64,000 nucleotides of DNA from Paenibacillus sp. PCH8. GTDB lineage: Bacteria; Bacillota; Bacilli; Paenibacillales; Paenibacillaceae. The position numbers and the translations under genes are program-made. A model generated the notes under the pieces. That model was not told where the DNA came from. It made no database searches and worked only from the letters and a program-made list of their open reading frames with translations. Below, piece by piece: positions 48,101 through 57,070 of this stretch. The stretch is from assembly GCF_002968835.1 (NCBI RefSeq), contig NZ_PKQK01000003.1, forward strand, positions 744,001 to 808,000, read 5' to 3'. Numbering within the stretch: the first letter of the stretch is position 1; each line of letters opens with the position of its first letter.

Positions 48101-48337
48101 CTCCTGAGCATTCGCTTGAGTCGAACCGTTATATATACCATTACTCGACTCATCCACCCAAACGGATTCTGTACTGATGATGGGCACTTGCTCGGTTACG
48201 ATATGCCTGAACTCTTCCGTCCGTCCCGGGATAAATGCCAACCGATCTACTTCGACACGGATATTGGGAAGCGCCCCTTCCCCCAGCTTCAGACGCTGGG
48301 ATAGCACATTCATAACCTCATCCGAAATTGGAATCAT
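45197..48337 (-). CDS. Tail-associated lysin with M23 peptidase and transglycosylase-like domains
   Basis: The 1046-residue protein probably forms the tail tip that opens peptidoglycan. An N-terminal segment is followed by an M23 (LytM) peptidase domain at about 90-215, with zinc ligands in HNGID (His109, Asp113) and HLHFE (His205, His207). A beta-rich part (220-450) follows. A baseplate-hub-like domain comes next (IDDQFDSEAREARLTI and GGVPSPWSYFANGFHIGV to LEITARDMYKRI). Then comes a lytic transglycosylase- or glucosaminidase-like part (AYGVPDHKFLLAICRHETVLG, VLYFHNGGD) and a C-terminal hub-like domain. Arrangements of hub and cell-wall enzyme are typical of tails infecting Gram-positive hosts. 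Confidence 0.85.
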   Translation of the reverse strand: MIPISDEVMNVLSQRLKLGEGALPNIRVEVDRLAFIPGRTEEFRHIVTEQVPIISTESVWVDESSNGIYNGSTQANAQEIYFPVKGKTIDSITVTDNFGAPRDKGTRIHNGIDLWDDIGTPILAAWAGKVVRISYSKTKGAGNAVNIRHANGVITKYFHLKEILCSVDDEVAQGAVIGTLGNTGGVYTGGHKVSAAERAAGKGRHLHFEIWEGVNRTTRTGEGGKPVNPRLYFKGQRKLHGNAKTTFTDVKPVQVEGYPGEIKLNEKFDKRNWHEKNVYTTGLKFLDYAKIESGWTMFDSGGKLLYTFEAKAAVAEFEINVTKLSMPTQGLLSIGMGTNFSEAEGDSFAVVIDGKTYAYVNKFNGAYDLTKLTELNNIVVPAKAKSLKIKVTYGGKQNPTIPTGSVPASKEKYKKFAIDYIRIQELLPAPLKNQKSEEGLDPSKGYYQTNSYGDFINNRRTETDVIQVGSFVYMDTQVLPNIISAEIDDQFDSEAREARLTISNPRGFFSPDYNPAHFPELGGVPSPWSYFANGFHIGVLSENTPIRIYMGYGQHMMRVFTGLIDKVDINGEGSTLEITARDMYKRIIEKVISEKKAYPEVDEIDNVPDPVPPAAVGTDRTTSIIQAAQAQAAAYGVPDHKFLLAICRHETVLGTLGKGKEENGSFILGYGCPSTSDCNPLYKGIQEQMKRGAERMSRALASRGKKVTSKADVLYFHNGGDIAPMTWSQDRENWVNNVWTFYQEMLADPASWIVTATSTPAVTPTPTQPVELEKPAWVKSTVVLDLVKHAGMVGWRATSEDRSYPDYVIDETYLIEVNQKTGRVIVPVPGQEGEFEVKDASTVLTPNGWLNPFIEEYGRTFEQWSAKVTEAVQEVISEIPYRSYCDRYGTYRLERLNYDKSVVAEFSENDNLISITKSTDWSRGRSHIVVIDSNGSQSSFVDKEILLELKGEIRTMVLAVPWAKTVEAKRQVAERAFFDMKRMCRTLQVSIPANPALDLLDNVIVTDKTTTTRAVYTIKSIKTSYSVDRGMLQVIDMMWARKGVMV

Positions 48338-48352
48338 ATTGTAATCTCCCCC

Positions 48353-49765
48353 TTACTTGAATCGCTCGATGGTCCATTTCATGAATCGGTCCAGGAAAGC
48401 TACGGCTTCAGCTCGTGTCATTGCAGAATTTCCAAGGAACCATATCTCTTCCTCGTCTGTACCACCTACAGGTCTGCCCATATCCGTGACTACCGCTGCA
48501 CCATCCATCTTTTTCTTGATAGGAATGCCATTAATTAGTGGATCATTGTTCGCAAATGTTTCGTCTTCCATTTCCGAGACGGCTATTTTCCAGAAGGCAT
48601 CCTTGTTCTGTACGACTCGCTCCTTTTTGTCCCGATAATAAATGGCCGAATCTTTGCCGACGTCTGCGAACCTCTCGCTCACATCTTTGAGATAATAGAA
48701 CGTCACTTCGTCGCCTTCTGACAAAGGCTGATTGAAGACAACCGTGTGGTTGTCAATTTCCGAATAACCCGGTGTTTCTTGGACGTTATCTTTTTTTTCT
48801 TCTTTGAATTTCACTGTAATTTTAAGTTTCTTTTTACCTGCCGGATAATTGCCGTTAAGTCTAAAAACCCGTTGTCCTTGAAAAGCCGTAATAGGCTCAT
48901 TAATACCTGTCGTAGGTGCTTCCTTGTCCGTAAATCTGGCATAGAATACCTTGCGCAACTTGTTAATCAGATGAAAGGCTTCTCCCCGCTGTATAATGGC
49001 ATTAGGAAAAAAACAATTGTTGTATGCTGGTTTGAGGGTTGTGGCTTTGATATCTTCACTCATGAATTTGTTATTCTTCGTCCAATAATTGAACTTGCAG
49101 GTAACACCGTTCAGATTAAAAGGAAGAAACACCGAGCCCCCCGGGCTGACACAATACACATCCGTTCGGTAACCAATAGCCTTTGTTGCAATTTTGGTTA
49201 CCGCCTCTGCATCTCCCATGGTGTCTGCCCATACTTCGGAAGGAATACTAAGTCTGCGAAGCGGTTGGCCTGCTGCATACAAGTATTCCTGATGATTACG
49301 ACTGAATGGATCGTAGAAATAGGTCGTCGCTGCACTAAGTACAGCTCTGGGCAGATCTCCAGTCCAGGACATGGGTGGCCTTTTCCAAGCACTGTCCAGC
49401 AACGGTTCTCCATAACTACAGAAGGACACCACCTGTCCTGCTTTCACACCGGTATACAACTCCACATCGGTTAATCCCTTACTATTGGTTTCAGCCGTTT
49501 GGTAGATTGTTTGAACACCATCAATAAACACATACAGTGGATTGTTATCTGTCGGTTTAATTAGCACAGGCAGACTAAATGAGGTTTGCCCCGCTTTCCC
49601 CTTGATTTCTTCATATACAAAAGGCTTGCCTTCCTCAAACTTGTTATAGTTGATCCCCGCAACAAAGACTTCACCATCATCCAAAACCATATTCGTGGCT
49701 TCCATAACATCGTTATAGAACCAGTCCCCTTCGTTTACATCAACCCATTTTCGTATGATAAACAC
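48353..49765 (-). CDS. Tail-tip protein with SLH-like motifs at both ends
   Basis: The 470-residue protein begins VDVNEGDWFYNDVMEATNM, like the first half of an S-layer homology repeat. It ends with AMTRAEAVAFLDRFMKW, like the second half, which carries the TRAE signature. A long beta-rich section lies between. The match is from motif reading and needs an HMM search. The start is unclear: GTG 49765 lies on the ribosome site AGGAGGTG, and an ATA or ATC a few codons later would have better spacing. It precedes the tail lysin gene by 15 bp. Confidence 0.7.
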   Translation of the reverse strand: MFIIRKWVDVNEGDWFYNDVMEATNMVLDDGEVFVAGINYNKFEEGKPFVYEEIKGKAGQTSFSLPVLIKPTDNNPLYVFIDGVQTIYQTAETNSKGLTDVELYTGVKAGQVVSFCSYGEPLLDSAWKRPPMSWTGDLPRAVLSAATTYFYDPFSRNHQEYLYAAGQPLRRLSIPSEVWADTMGDAEAVTKIATKAIGYRTDVYCVSPGGSVFLPFNLNGVTCKFNYWTKNNKFMSEDIKATTLKPAYNNCFFPNAIIQRGEAFHLINKLRKVFYARFTDKEAPTTGINEPITAFQGQRVFRLNGNYPAGKKKLKITVKFKEEKKDNVQETPGYSEIDNHTVVFNQPLSEGDEVTFYYLKDVSERFADVGKDSAIYYRDKKERVVQNKDAFWKIAVSEMEDETFANNDPLINGIPIKKKMDGAAVVTDMGRPVGGTDEEEIWFLGNSAMTRAEAVAFLDRFMKWTIERFK

Positions 49766-49788
49766 CTCCTATCTTTAGAATAGACAGA

Positions 49789-49815
49789 AAAGAGAGTAGG
49801 TCACCCTACTCTCGA
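49789..49815 (-). terminator. Terminator overlapping a stop codon
   Basis: GAGAGTAGG and CCTACTCTC arms are followed by TTTTCTG on the minus strand. No copy of the island promoter follows it, so it is probably a partial stop that changes the ratio of upstream and downstream tail proteins. Confidence 0.65.
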
Positions 49816-50456
49816 ATTGTTCGTTCCAACAGACGCTTAGTACGCATCAGGAAAGTAACAAACTCTGCTCTGGTTATGAAGTTTTCCGGTCTGAAATATA
49901 GAATAGGTGTGCCATCCAATTGGGTTACAACCGTCAGCCCCAAATCAGCCAAACGTTCAATGGAATCTCTTGCCCAGTGGTCCTTGCCTTCTGTCGTCTG
50001 TAAATCCTGAAACTGTATTGCACTCTTACGGTCATATCCATCTTTTTTGATCAGGGTCATGGTCAATTCGACTTTGTACCCCTTCTGATCTTTATCCATC
50101 GTATCCTGATGGTAGAAAATAGGGTCAACTTTGATGGACTCTACAACACCAACATAGATATTGCCCTTCTCATCATAAAATTTGTGTGTCCAGCCTACGT
50201 ACATGGCGTAGTCGTGATAGGATTGCTTATCTTTAAACAGGATGTTAATGATGGCCTTGTACGAAGATACGCCCATCTGATGAAAATGCGAGGGAGCATT
50301 AATCATTTTAATCTCCCTCACTTGCGGATTGGGCGAAGGTGAAGAGTACGGATCAATAATTCTTCCGTTCACTGGCTCGAACTTCATGCCTGTATCCACA
50401 TACAGCTTTCTTTTATACCGGTCATTAACTAAGCCAAATGGGTCTTGCTGAGTCAT
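49806..50456 (-). CDS. Tail protein with a C-terminal SLH-like repeat
   Basis: The 216-residue protein has a first part with the pattern of a tail or hub adaptor (IKMINAPSHFHQMGVSSYKAI, HDYAMYVGWTHKFYDEK). Its C-terminus is HWARDSIERLADLGL then YFRPENFITRAEFVTFLMR, a nearly complete SLH repeat: HWA..SIE.LA..G, F.P...ITRAEF. In cellular proteins SLH repeats bind pyruvylated wall polymers. Finding this in a tail-region protein is unusual. ATG 50456 has AAGGAGGAATTC. Confidence 0.75.
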   Translation of the reverse strand: MTQQDPFGLVNDRYKRKLYVDTGMKFEPVNGRIIDPYSSPSPNPQVREIKMINAPSHFHQMGVSSYKAIINILFKDKQSYHDYAMYVGWTHKFYDEKGNIYVGVVESIKVDPIFYHQDTMDKDQKGYKVELTMTLIKKDGYDRKSAIQFQDLQTTEGKDHWARDSIERLADLGLTVVTQLDGTPILYFRPENFITRAEFVTFLMRTKRLLERTIRE

Positions 50457-50470
50457 ATCAGAATTCCTCC

Positions 50471-53400
50471 TTATCTACTATATCTAGGGATATGATTACT
50501 TCCCATTCCCGCACCAACATTGCTGGCCATATAGTTCACCATACCTGGGTTGTTCTGCCGTAATGTCTTGTCCAGCGTAGATGTCAGTCTCTCCACATCT
50601 TTTGTGCTGCCTGTCATATTATCGATGTTCACATGAACCGTGACATCACCTGAGCCAACCATCACACTTTTATGTGTATTGTTCGTCGTCATGTAATCAA
50701 AGTAATCCATGACCTTAAGACCTGCTGGAATGTTGAATGAGGATATCGGTTTATCCATTTTTTTACTGATTTCAGCCAAATTTTTGGACTGTTCTACACC
50801 CAATGACTGGATTTGTTTAAAAATCTCCATATATTCATTTGAGCCCGGTTTAAACACACCACTATTCAGCAGATTCTTCCAATCTTGCTTGATCGAACTT
50901 ATTTGTGAGTTCATTTCAGATGCACGGGATTTGTTCAATGCAATTAATTCTGGTGCATCTTCCTTACCCCCATTAGCCGCCAGGAGATCATACATTCGTT
51001 TATCATAATCCAATTGCGTCAACTCAAACTGATCATTCATCTTGCGTCTAAGCTCATCAATTTGGCTGTTTTTAACACCACTTAGTTCAAGTTCTGATTG
51101 TGCTTTCTGCTGTTTCTTCTCATTAATCTCCAAGCCCAGTTCATCTTTCTCCTTGCCTTCAGCCATCTTGTCGTACGTTTTCTGTAAACTTGCAATGGCT
51201 TTATCGAAGAACTTGATATTCTCTTGCAAATATTTCTCCATTAGTGCGCGCATCTGACCCGAATCTTCGCGAACACCACTAATCAACAGACGGGATCGAG
51301 TGACTTGGTAATTGGTTTCGTTGTCACTTGCCGATTTGTTAAGCTGCCGATTAATCTTGGCGATCATTTCATCAATGCCATTGCTCTGTGGCTGAGGCGT
51401 ATAACCGTTAGCAATGGTACCTATTCCGCCCGCAGCAGGAATGTACTGCATTTGAGGTTGAATGTATTGTATCTGCGGTTGTTGTGTATTGTCCTCAGGC
51501 GGCTTTCCAGACTCTTTATCCATTTGAATCTGGGCTTCTTTTTTCTCTTGCTCGTAGTTATATTCCTTGCCCAGTTTCTTCTCCACTGCACCTCCGCCAT
51601 CTTCACTCCATACCGCCTTAAATCCCTTCCAGTAATCCCCGAACTTATTGTTGGTGGCATTGTTACCAAATAGGGTACTCATTCCTCCCTTAACAACAGC
51701 ATCCATTCCGAGGTTAAGGCCTTTCCATACTTTACCTACAAATGAGGACTGCTCCATATCTTTAAAATCCTTGGCTAGTTCCTCTTTGTTGGTGGCACGA
51801 GTACTTTGTTTCTCCGCTTCTGATTTCCCCATGTTGCTCAGTGGATCAACTAAACCGGATACAACATCCACCGCGGTCATGGCCATGCCAAGATAAGGAA
51901 CAGCCTTGAGCGGTTTCAGTATGGACTTACCTAACTTACCTAGCTTCGCAAGTTTACCGGGTATTTTCTCCCCCGTGCCACCCTTTCGGCATTAATCTCA
52001 CGTTGAGTAATAATTTGATTACCGGTTCCACTACTATTTTGCGGGGTTCTAAGTGCATTACCGTTTGAGTCACGAATAGGTGCATCCTTGTTAAAAAAGG
52101 CTTTGCGATTACCGGTTTCCTTCATATCCCTGAATCTTTGAATTAATCCTCTTCCCTTAGGTTTGTCCTTCTTTTTATCCGAACCGAAATCCATAACTTC
52201 CTCGATCTTTGATGTCGCCATATCCTTGATTACATCATTGATAAGATCTTGATGTCTCTCTAGGAAAGGTTTGTTTGCTGAATCTTTCTTCTCGCCCTCT
52301 GTGCCAGCTCCGACGCTTCCCGCAATACCCGGAGTAACTAGCAATCCACCTGAGCCATTCATCATACTCGCGAGCTGAACCTGTTCGAGTTCCTTCAGTT
52401 TGGAAATGTATGCTGTGGCATCGATCATGCCCTGTCTAAAAGAGGCATTTAACTCATTGACTTCGGTTCTCAATGTGGAGAGAACGTCATTCAATAGCGT
52501 TGACTGCTTACGCAGCTTCTGAATCTCGGATTCGTAGCGCTGAACATCGGTTGAACCGTATTGAAACTCAGCATTTAGAAAATACAACTTATTTCGTAGT
52601 TCAACTGCATCCAGGTCCATGTCATCCATCGCCATCATCAAAACTCTAGTTTGGTGTTCAAGTTGCATCATTGCTCTACTCGTGTCATCCAGTTCTCGGC
52701 CTAGAAACTCAAGGCTTCGCTTCGTCTTCGCGATCTGAACATCGAGAGAATGCATTTCTTCTCGCAACAGAAGAAGTTCTCGGCTATACGTTTTGACTCG
52801 CTTCTCAGCTTCGTCACGTTCTTCTGCATGAATGGAAGAAGCAGCTGTATCCCCATCTTGTATAGCCTGATTGTACATTTCATGTCGATGATCTCGGTTA
52901 GTCCGTGCCTGAAGTACATCATCTTGCTTGGCGGCATCCCTACTTTGAATTACTGTTCTACGATGATCCAGAGTCTGTAGACGACTCTGCTGTCTGCCCA
53001 TTTCCTGCGCTACACCAGCACGCTGCACATCCGTGACTCGAAGTCGCTCGGGAACATCGCTCCCCGTATTTTCGACTTTCCCTTGATCTGATTTTGTAGT
53101 ACCATATCTTTTCTGATCGCCTTCATTCATCACTTCACCGAACTTATCCCACGCAACCTGAACACCGACTTCATCCATAATTCGGTTAAGCAGTTCCATA
53201 TGATCAACAATGCCACCTGTGCGATCTCCGATTAACCGCATGACTGCGATAAGATAATTGCCTAACTCGGCAAATTCCTCTTTCAACCCTTGCATCGCCT
53301 CATACGTTGCAACCTGAAATGCGATTTCGATCTCTCGTTGTCGGAATTGCAGATTATCTCTACTACCGGAGCGCTGATGGATCAACGTGTTTGCATCCGC

Positions 53401-54336
53401 ACTCTTCAATTGTTCAGCAAGAAGATCAAACATGACTCGATTCGATGCAAAAGCCTGCTGCGGAACCACTTCACCTTTTGCCTGAACCGACAGAGCAGCC
53501 TTGCTAATCCAGTTGGCTAATACATCTTCTTGTGCTACCGTTTCATCAGGATTACCAGCCATCGGAAGGGTCTGACGCATCATACCCATCAAGTCCTGAA
53601 TGCCAATATCCAACATTGCTGAAGCCCTGATCATCATATCTGTGACTTGGGACAGATCGAAGCCACTGCTTCCCCATGCCGAAGTAACAGATTCCAAGCC
53701 TGTTGCCGTCTGTTCCACATCCGTATTGCCCGCGGAGTGCAGCTTGGCTACTTCTTCAGCAAATTCTGTCGCTTCGGATGGGTGATCATAATTACGAGAA
53801 CCAATACGATACGCAAGACCTACATCTTCCTGATCCATACCATGTTGCAGAGCAATTCGTTGCAGGTTTTTGACCGTGCCATTTTGTGGGTATTGCCTAC
53901 TATCATCCGATGTTCCAGAAGACCTAAGCTCGAAATTTTGGGCTGCCCTGGTCATCTGTTGATCCATCTGTTGCGACGAATCAAGGGATATTTTGAGTAG
54001 TGTTGATGAATACCCCTTGGTTTCACCTGATGAAATATATTTCATCGTATTCATAACGGAGTCTAACAACTCCTGTGATCCAGCTGCAGACACATCCTTC
54101 ATCTCACTGAAAGCTTCACGATAAAACTGCTCCAAATCAGTAGTCAGTGTTTCAATCATTTGCGACTGCATACCACTTCTGATCGTCTCCACACGTCTAA
54201 CCAACGTGCTAACGCCTGAAAGGGAGCTACCTTTCAGCGCCGCGTTTTGTCCAGTTAATTGATCCTTATCCGTTAATATTTCTTGTGTTAAGGAGTGTTT
54301 GTCTCCTTGTCCTTCTGTTTCAGTCATAAGAATCAC
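50471..54336 (-). CDS. Tail tape measure protein, apparent frameshift in its C-terminal third
   Basis: The first frame (51940..54336) has 798 residues and the second (50471..51886) 471. They join if one G is added to GGGGG (CCCCC at 51970-51974), giving VARGEKIPGKLAKLGKLG and then KSILKPLKAVPYLGMAM. The total is about 1288 residues. The sequence is highly helical. It has a long Gln/Glu/Arg-rich coiled coil (about 440-680), a Gly- and Ala-bearing hydrophobic segment near the junction, and a helical C-terminus with YDKRMYDLLAANGG. Position after the chaperone pair and before the tip genes fits a tape measure, which sets tail length. A gene length near 3.9 kb would imply a tail of very roughly 190 nm at 0.15 nm per residue. 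Confidence 0.8.
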
Positions 54337-54351
54337 CGCCTTTATGCATAA

Positions 54352-54385
54352 ATCCCGTTCTACCTTCGTTTAGGCAAAACGGGAT
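54352..54385 (-). terminator. Weak hairpin between the chaperone and tape measure genes
   Basis: ATCCCGTT pairs with AACGGGAT but is followed by only three T, so it is a poor terminator or an attenuator. Confidence 0.35.
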
Positions 54386-54394
54386 GTCTCTCTC

Positions 54395-54727
54395 TTATCC
54401 TCCGAGCGCTTGTGCAAGCATACCGATATCATCCTCTGATATTTCTGTGTAATCCTCGTCTTCATAAGTTCTTTTACGTCTGACAGTTCCATCTTCTCCG
54501 ACTTCCTCACCTCCACCGCCACCGAACATGCGGAGAGGTGCTGTCATGAGTTCAACCTCAAACTGAATATATTTCTCGGCTGACTTGCACAGCTCCGCAA
54601 CCTGAGGGAGTGTGTACTCCCAAATCTCCCACTTGTTCAATCCACAATGCTTATGGAGGGTGAAGAAGATTTCTCCCCAGTGCACGGGTTCCTGTGTTTC
54701 CGTATCACGGATTTCGGTCCCCTCCAA
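54395..54727 (-). CDS. Tail-assembly chaperone, T-part made by -1 frameshift from the G-part
   Basis: This frame has no ATG; the first start-like codon is TTG 54727. It is open through to the AAAAAAG at 54751-54757 at the end of the preceding gene. After a -1 slip there the protein would continue VERAEGETLEGTEIRD into HCGLNKWEIWEYTLPQVAEL. Tape-measure chaperones of long-tailed phages are made as G and G-T forms this way. The part encoded here is about 110 residues, with a Gly-rich stretch (FGGGGGEEVG) and an acidic end. The small TTG start is unlikely to be used. Confidence 0.8.
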   Translation of the reverse strand: MEGTEIRDTETQEPVHWGEIFFTLHKHCGLNKWEIWEYTLPQVAELCKSAEKYIQFEVELMTAPLRMFGGGGGEEVGEDGTVRRKRTYEDEDYTEISEDDIGMLAQALGG

Positions 54728-54747
54728 AGTCTCACCCTCGGCGCGTT

Positions 54748-55227
54748 CTACTTTTTTAGACCATTAAGCCCAATGAGCATATCAATGACTTTACGTGCAG
54801 TATTCAAATCGAGATATTCATCCAGGTACTCTCGATTGATCACGTACTCACCATGCTCATCTTTGGTCACAATGTAAGAATAATTTTTAAACGCCATGGC
54901 CAACACATCAAATAGATCCTGTTGCCGCTTCTCATCCAGTTCATCATTCTCCGTCGGGATGAAATTCAGAATGATGGCATCAATATTTACGGTCTTCAGC
55001 AATTTCATCAGACGACGGGCGTCCTTCAGATTACAAGGGGGGATACGGTATTTACGTCGATCCCGCAGCGTAATAATCTCATCGTCTTCAAAGAATGCAC
55101 GTTCAGCAGCTTCCACTTCCTCCGGCGTCACCCGTTTGTTTTCCGGATCATCTTTGATTCGTTTCGCCGCTTCCTCATTCAGCTGTTCCGCAAGTTCTCG
55201 CTCAGCTTTCTCTTGTTCTGTTTCCAT
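54748..55227 (-). CDS. Tail-assembly chaperone, G-part
   Basis: The 159-residue acidic helical protein starts METEQEKAERELAEQLNEEA and has IPPCNLKDARRLMKLLKTV and FDVLAMAFKNYSYIV. It sits between tail tube and tape measure, the usual place for the chaperone. It ends GLKK then TAG right on a heptamer A AAA AAG in the correct frame for -1 slipping. ATG 55227 has AGGAGG. No other gene lies between it and the T-frame. Confidence 0.8.
   Translation of the reverse strand: METEQEKAERELAEQLNEEAAKRIKDDPENKRVTPEEVEAAERAFFEDDEIITLRDRRKYRIPPCNLKDARRLMKLLKTVNIDAIILNFIPTENDELDEKRQQDLFDVLAMAFKNYSYIVTKDEHGEYVINREYLDEYLDLNTARKVIDMLIGLNGLKK
54751..54757 (-). other. Programmed -1 ribosomal frameshift site A AAA AAG
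   Basis: On the minus strand CTA AAA AAG TAG is read in frame with the G-part. The heptamer X XXY YYZ is A AAA AAG, the slippery sequence of E. coli dnaX. The -1 frame is open from here into the T-part. A downstream stimulatory structure was not tested. Confidence 0.8.
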
Positions 55228-55274
55228 GAATATCTAAGACCTCCTCAGAATATTTTCTGCACACGTATAAAAGA

Positions 55275-55336
55275 ACCTGACAAGGCAAGGCGCTGTGAAG
55301 GGGAGAACACAGCAGCCATTTCATACCTTGCCAGGA
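55275..55336 (-). terminator. Three-part hairpin between tail tube and chaperone genes
   Basis: CTGGCAAGG pairs with CCTTGCC/TTGTCAGG, with an inner GCTGTG/CACAGC hairpin, followed by TTCTTTT. It lies just after the tail tube stop. It probably lowers expression of downstream genes relative to the abundant tube protein. Confidence 0.7.
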
Positions 55337-55354
55337 GCAATAACTTATTGGATA

Positions 55355-56176
55355 TTAAATTTTGCTTGGTGCGCTGAAGCGTTTGATACTGCCGATTTTT
55401 CCGTCAGCACGTTCAGGATCCAGAATCTGCAAGGAGATGGCAGATGCAGAAGCGGCAGCCCGCTGAGCATTGATGCTGAACGTTCCTTTGGCACGGCACA
55501 TGAACAGCTCGGTTTCAACACCTGCAAATGAACCATCTTTTTGCTGGAACGTACCATGGTGAATGACAGAGATCGGGAATGGTACTTCGTCCACCAACAG
55601 ATCAACCATGTCTACAATTTGATCTCGCTTGTAATTCAGTACAATCTCCTTGCCGATATGTGCAGCGTTCATAACAACTACGCCATTCGCTTCATCATAG
55701 AAGAATTGATCTGGTGCCACAGTCGTTCCTTTCGTACTAAGTTGTTTCAGCAACGTGTTGGAATCTTTGAGCCGAACCGTAATTCCTCCGTCTTTTCCAT
55801 AGATCTTACTTGCGTAGTTGGGTTTGGATTCAGCAAATCCGGAATTGGCAACTCCAGCAGCCGTAGTAGATTGTTCATTAAGCACCCATACATAAGATTT
55901 CACTTGCTCTTGTACCGTTGAACCCATCATCAGCTGGATCGCATCCAGATCGAATTTGGCATCCGTAGCAGATACTTCAATGGATTTGGATTTCACCAGT
56001 ACATCAATGGCGAACAGACCGTCACCACCGAAGATGTCCTCAAGCTCCACGTTGAGGTCGATTTTAAGGTCTTGCAAGGTACCCAGAGTAATTACTTCGA
56101 TTGCACCCATCGGATCTGTAGGGTAGCGTTTAGCCATGAATGTACCTACACCTTTGATAATCATTTTTTTAGCCAT
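55355..56176 (-). CDS. Major tail tube protein
   Basis: From ATG 56176 (MAKKMIIKGVGTF) the protein has 273 residues. It is beta-rich with an even size and charge typical of tube proteins. It has DLKIDLNVELEDIFGGDGLFAID near the start, a long central loop region, and a C-terminal FSINAQRAAASASAISLQILDP. The region upstream to GTG 56188 lacks proper spacing from AAGGAG. Position before the chaperone pair and tape measure supports the call. No sheath gene lies beside it, which points to a non-contractile tail. Confidence 0.78.
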   Translation of the reverse strand: MAKKMIIKGVGTFMAKRYPTDPMGAIEVITLGTLQDLKIDLNVELEDIFGGDGLFAIDVLVKSKSIEVSATDAKFDLDAIQLMMGSTVQEQVKSYVWVLNEQSTTAAGVANSGFAESKPNYASKIYGKDGGITVRLKDSNTLLKQLSTKGTTVAPDQFFYDEANGVVVMNAAHIGKEIVLNYKRDQIVDMVDLLVDEVPFPISVIHHGTFQQKDGSFAGVETELFMCRAKGTFSINAQRAAASASAISLQILDPERADGKIGSIKRFSAPSKI

Positions 56177-56243
56177 TGATCTGTCCACTCCTTAGGTTGG
56201 TTATGTAGTTTTGTCACAACGGAGACTGGCATGAGCCTGAATC

Positions 56244-56285
56244 AGGTTATAAGACTTCATGATCGGGAGATCCTTCTTTTAACCT
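56244..56285. promoter_or_regulatory. Inverted repeat in the leader of the tail tube gene
   Basis: CAGGTTA and TAACCTG arms flank a 28 bp interval that contains GATCGGGAGATC. The stretch 56177-56426 holds no gene. It contains a lone AATATAGA (near 56327-56334 on the minus strand) without a matching TTAAC at 21 bp, so the promoter of the structural operon is not identified. Confidence 0.4.
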
Positions 56286-56426
56286 GTCTGGCTGTTCGCC
56301 GTCTCTGCTTTATGTAGTGTAGAACGATATCTATATTCCCTAACGATGATGTACACAGAACTTATAAAGCATGAATAGCCCTCTCCTCTTTGATAAGAAA
56401 AACAGTCCTATTTTGATCAAAGAAAA

Positions 56427-56446
56427 GACCCCTACATCAGAGGGGC
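56427..56446 (-). terminator. Terminator of the glycosyltransferase operon
   Basis: GGCCCCT and AGGGGTC arms are followed by TTTTCTTT, overlapping the stop at 56432. Confidence 0.75.
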
Positions 56447-57070
56447 CGATCTGTTTGGTAAATCATCTATGATTCGTGCGACCTGTTCAGCACGTTCTTG
56501 GATCTCGAATTCCTCGGCAGTAATCAGGTGGACATGCGAGCAGTATTTGCCATGTTCATATATTCGCTCAGGTGTAATGAAAACAACATCAGCAATCGCC
56601 TCCATCCCATGCTTGTCCTTCTCGTAATGATCCGGATCTGTCAACGAATCAAATACGACCAGATCAGGATAGGCTGTCTCGACAGAGCTGGACAGACGGC
56701 TATCGTTCACCCAGTAGACCACCCGGTCCCCCCGAAACAGATTACGAACGTTCTGGCCGACACGGGCTACCACAAAGCTTGGAAGCTCCGGGTAAGGATT
56801 TTCCAAGGCATCCACTTGATAGAATTCGTCACTCGAATTGAGATATATTACATTGTATCCCACTTCTGCAAGTGCTTTTAACAGTCGCTGTGGTCGGCGT
56901 CCGAATCGTTCACTATGAAAATCGATAGCAGGCAGATATACAATCGTTGTATCTGTATTTGGGGTGTATTTTGTAACATTAAACTCCATCGAGTCTATAT
57001 CTATCTCTTCTACCTCCATTAGCGGTGTAGTTGATTGGCTGCCAAAAATCCGTTTAAATATCTTTTTCAT
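56432..57070 (-). CDS. Short glycosyltransferase-like protein
   Basis: The 212-residue protein resembles the N-terminal half of the gene next to it: TTIVYLPAIDFHSERFGRRPQRLLKAL compared with TIVYPPALDWNLLFQRPQQLM. Later VVYWVNDSRLS and DLVVFDSLTDPDHYE lie where GT-B enzymes have similar stretches. The C-terminal sugar-nucleotide domain is missing, so it may be a non-catalytic partner or a decayed duplicate. It overlaps the upstream gene by 17 bp. ATG 57070 has AGGAAAG. Confidence 0.65.
   Translation of the reverse strand: MKKIFKRIFGSQSTTPLMEVEEIDIDSMEFNVTKYTPNTDTTIVYLPAIDFHSERFGRRPQRLLKALAEVGYNVIYLNSSDEFYQVDALENPYPELPSFVVARVGQNVRNLFRGDRVVYWVNDSRLSSSVETAYPDLVVFDSLTDPDHYEKDKHGMEAIADVVFITPERIYEHGKYCSHVHLITAEEFEIQERAEQVARIIDDLPNRSAPLM

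Noticed and set aside
48746..49474. 242-codon plus-strand frame
   Set aside because: It is antisense to the tail-tip gene and has no recognisable features.
52785..52792. CGTATAGC inside the tape measure gene as an extra island promoter
   Set aside because: It has no TTAAC or TAAAC at 16-17 bp and lies inside a coding region.
55355..56176. Contractile sheath or R-type tailocin
   Set aside because: Only one tube-like gene lies beside the chaperone pair, and no sheath-sized gene or baseplate wedge set is present.
56327..56334. AATATAGA as the promoter of the structural operon
   Set aside because: The matching -35 is missing at 21 bp (CTGTG there), so the support is too weak.
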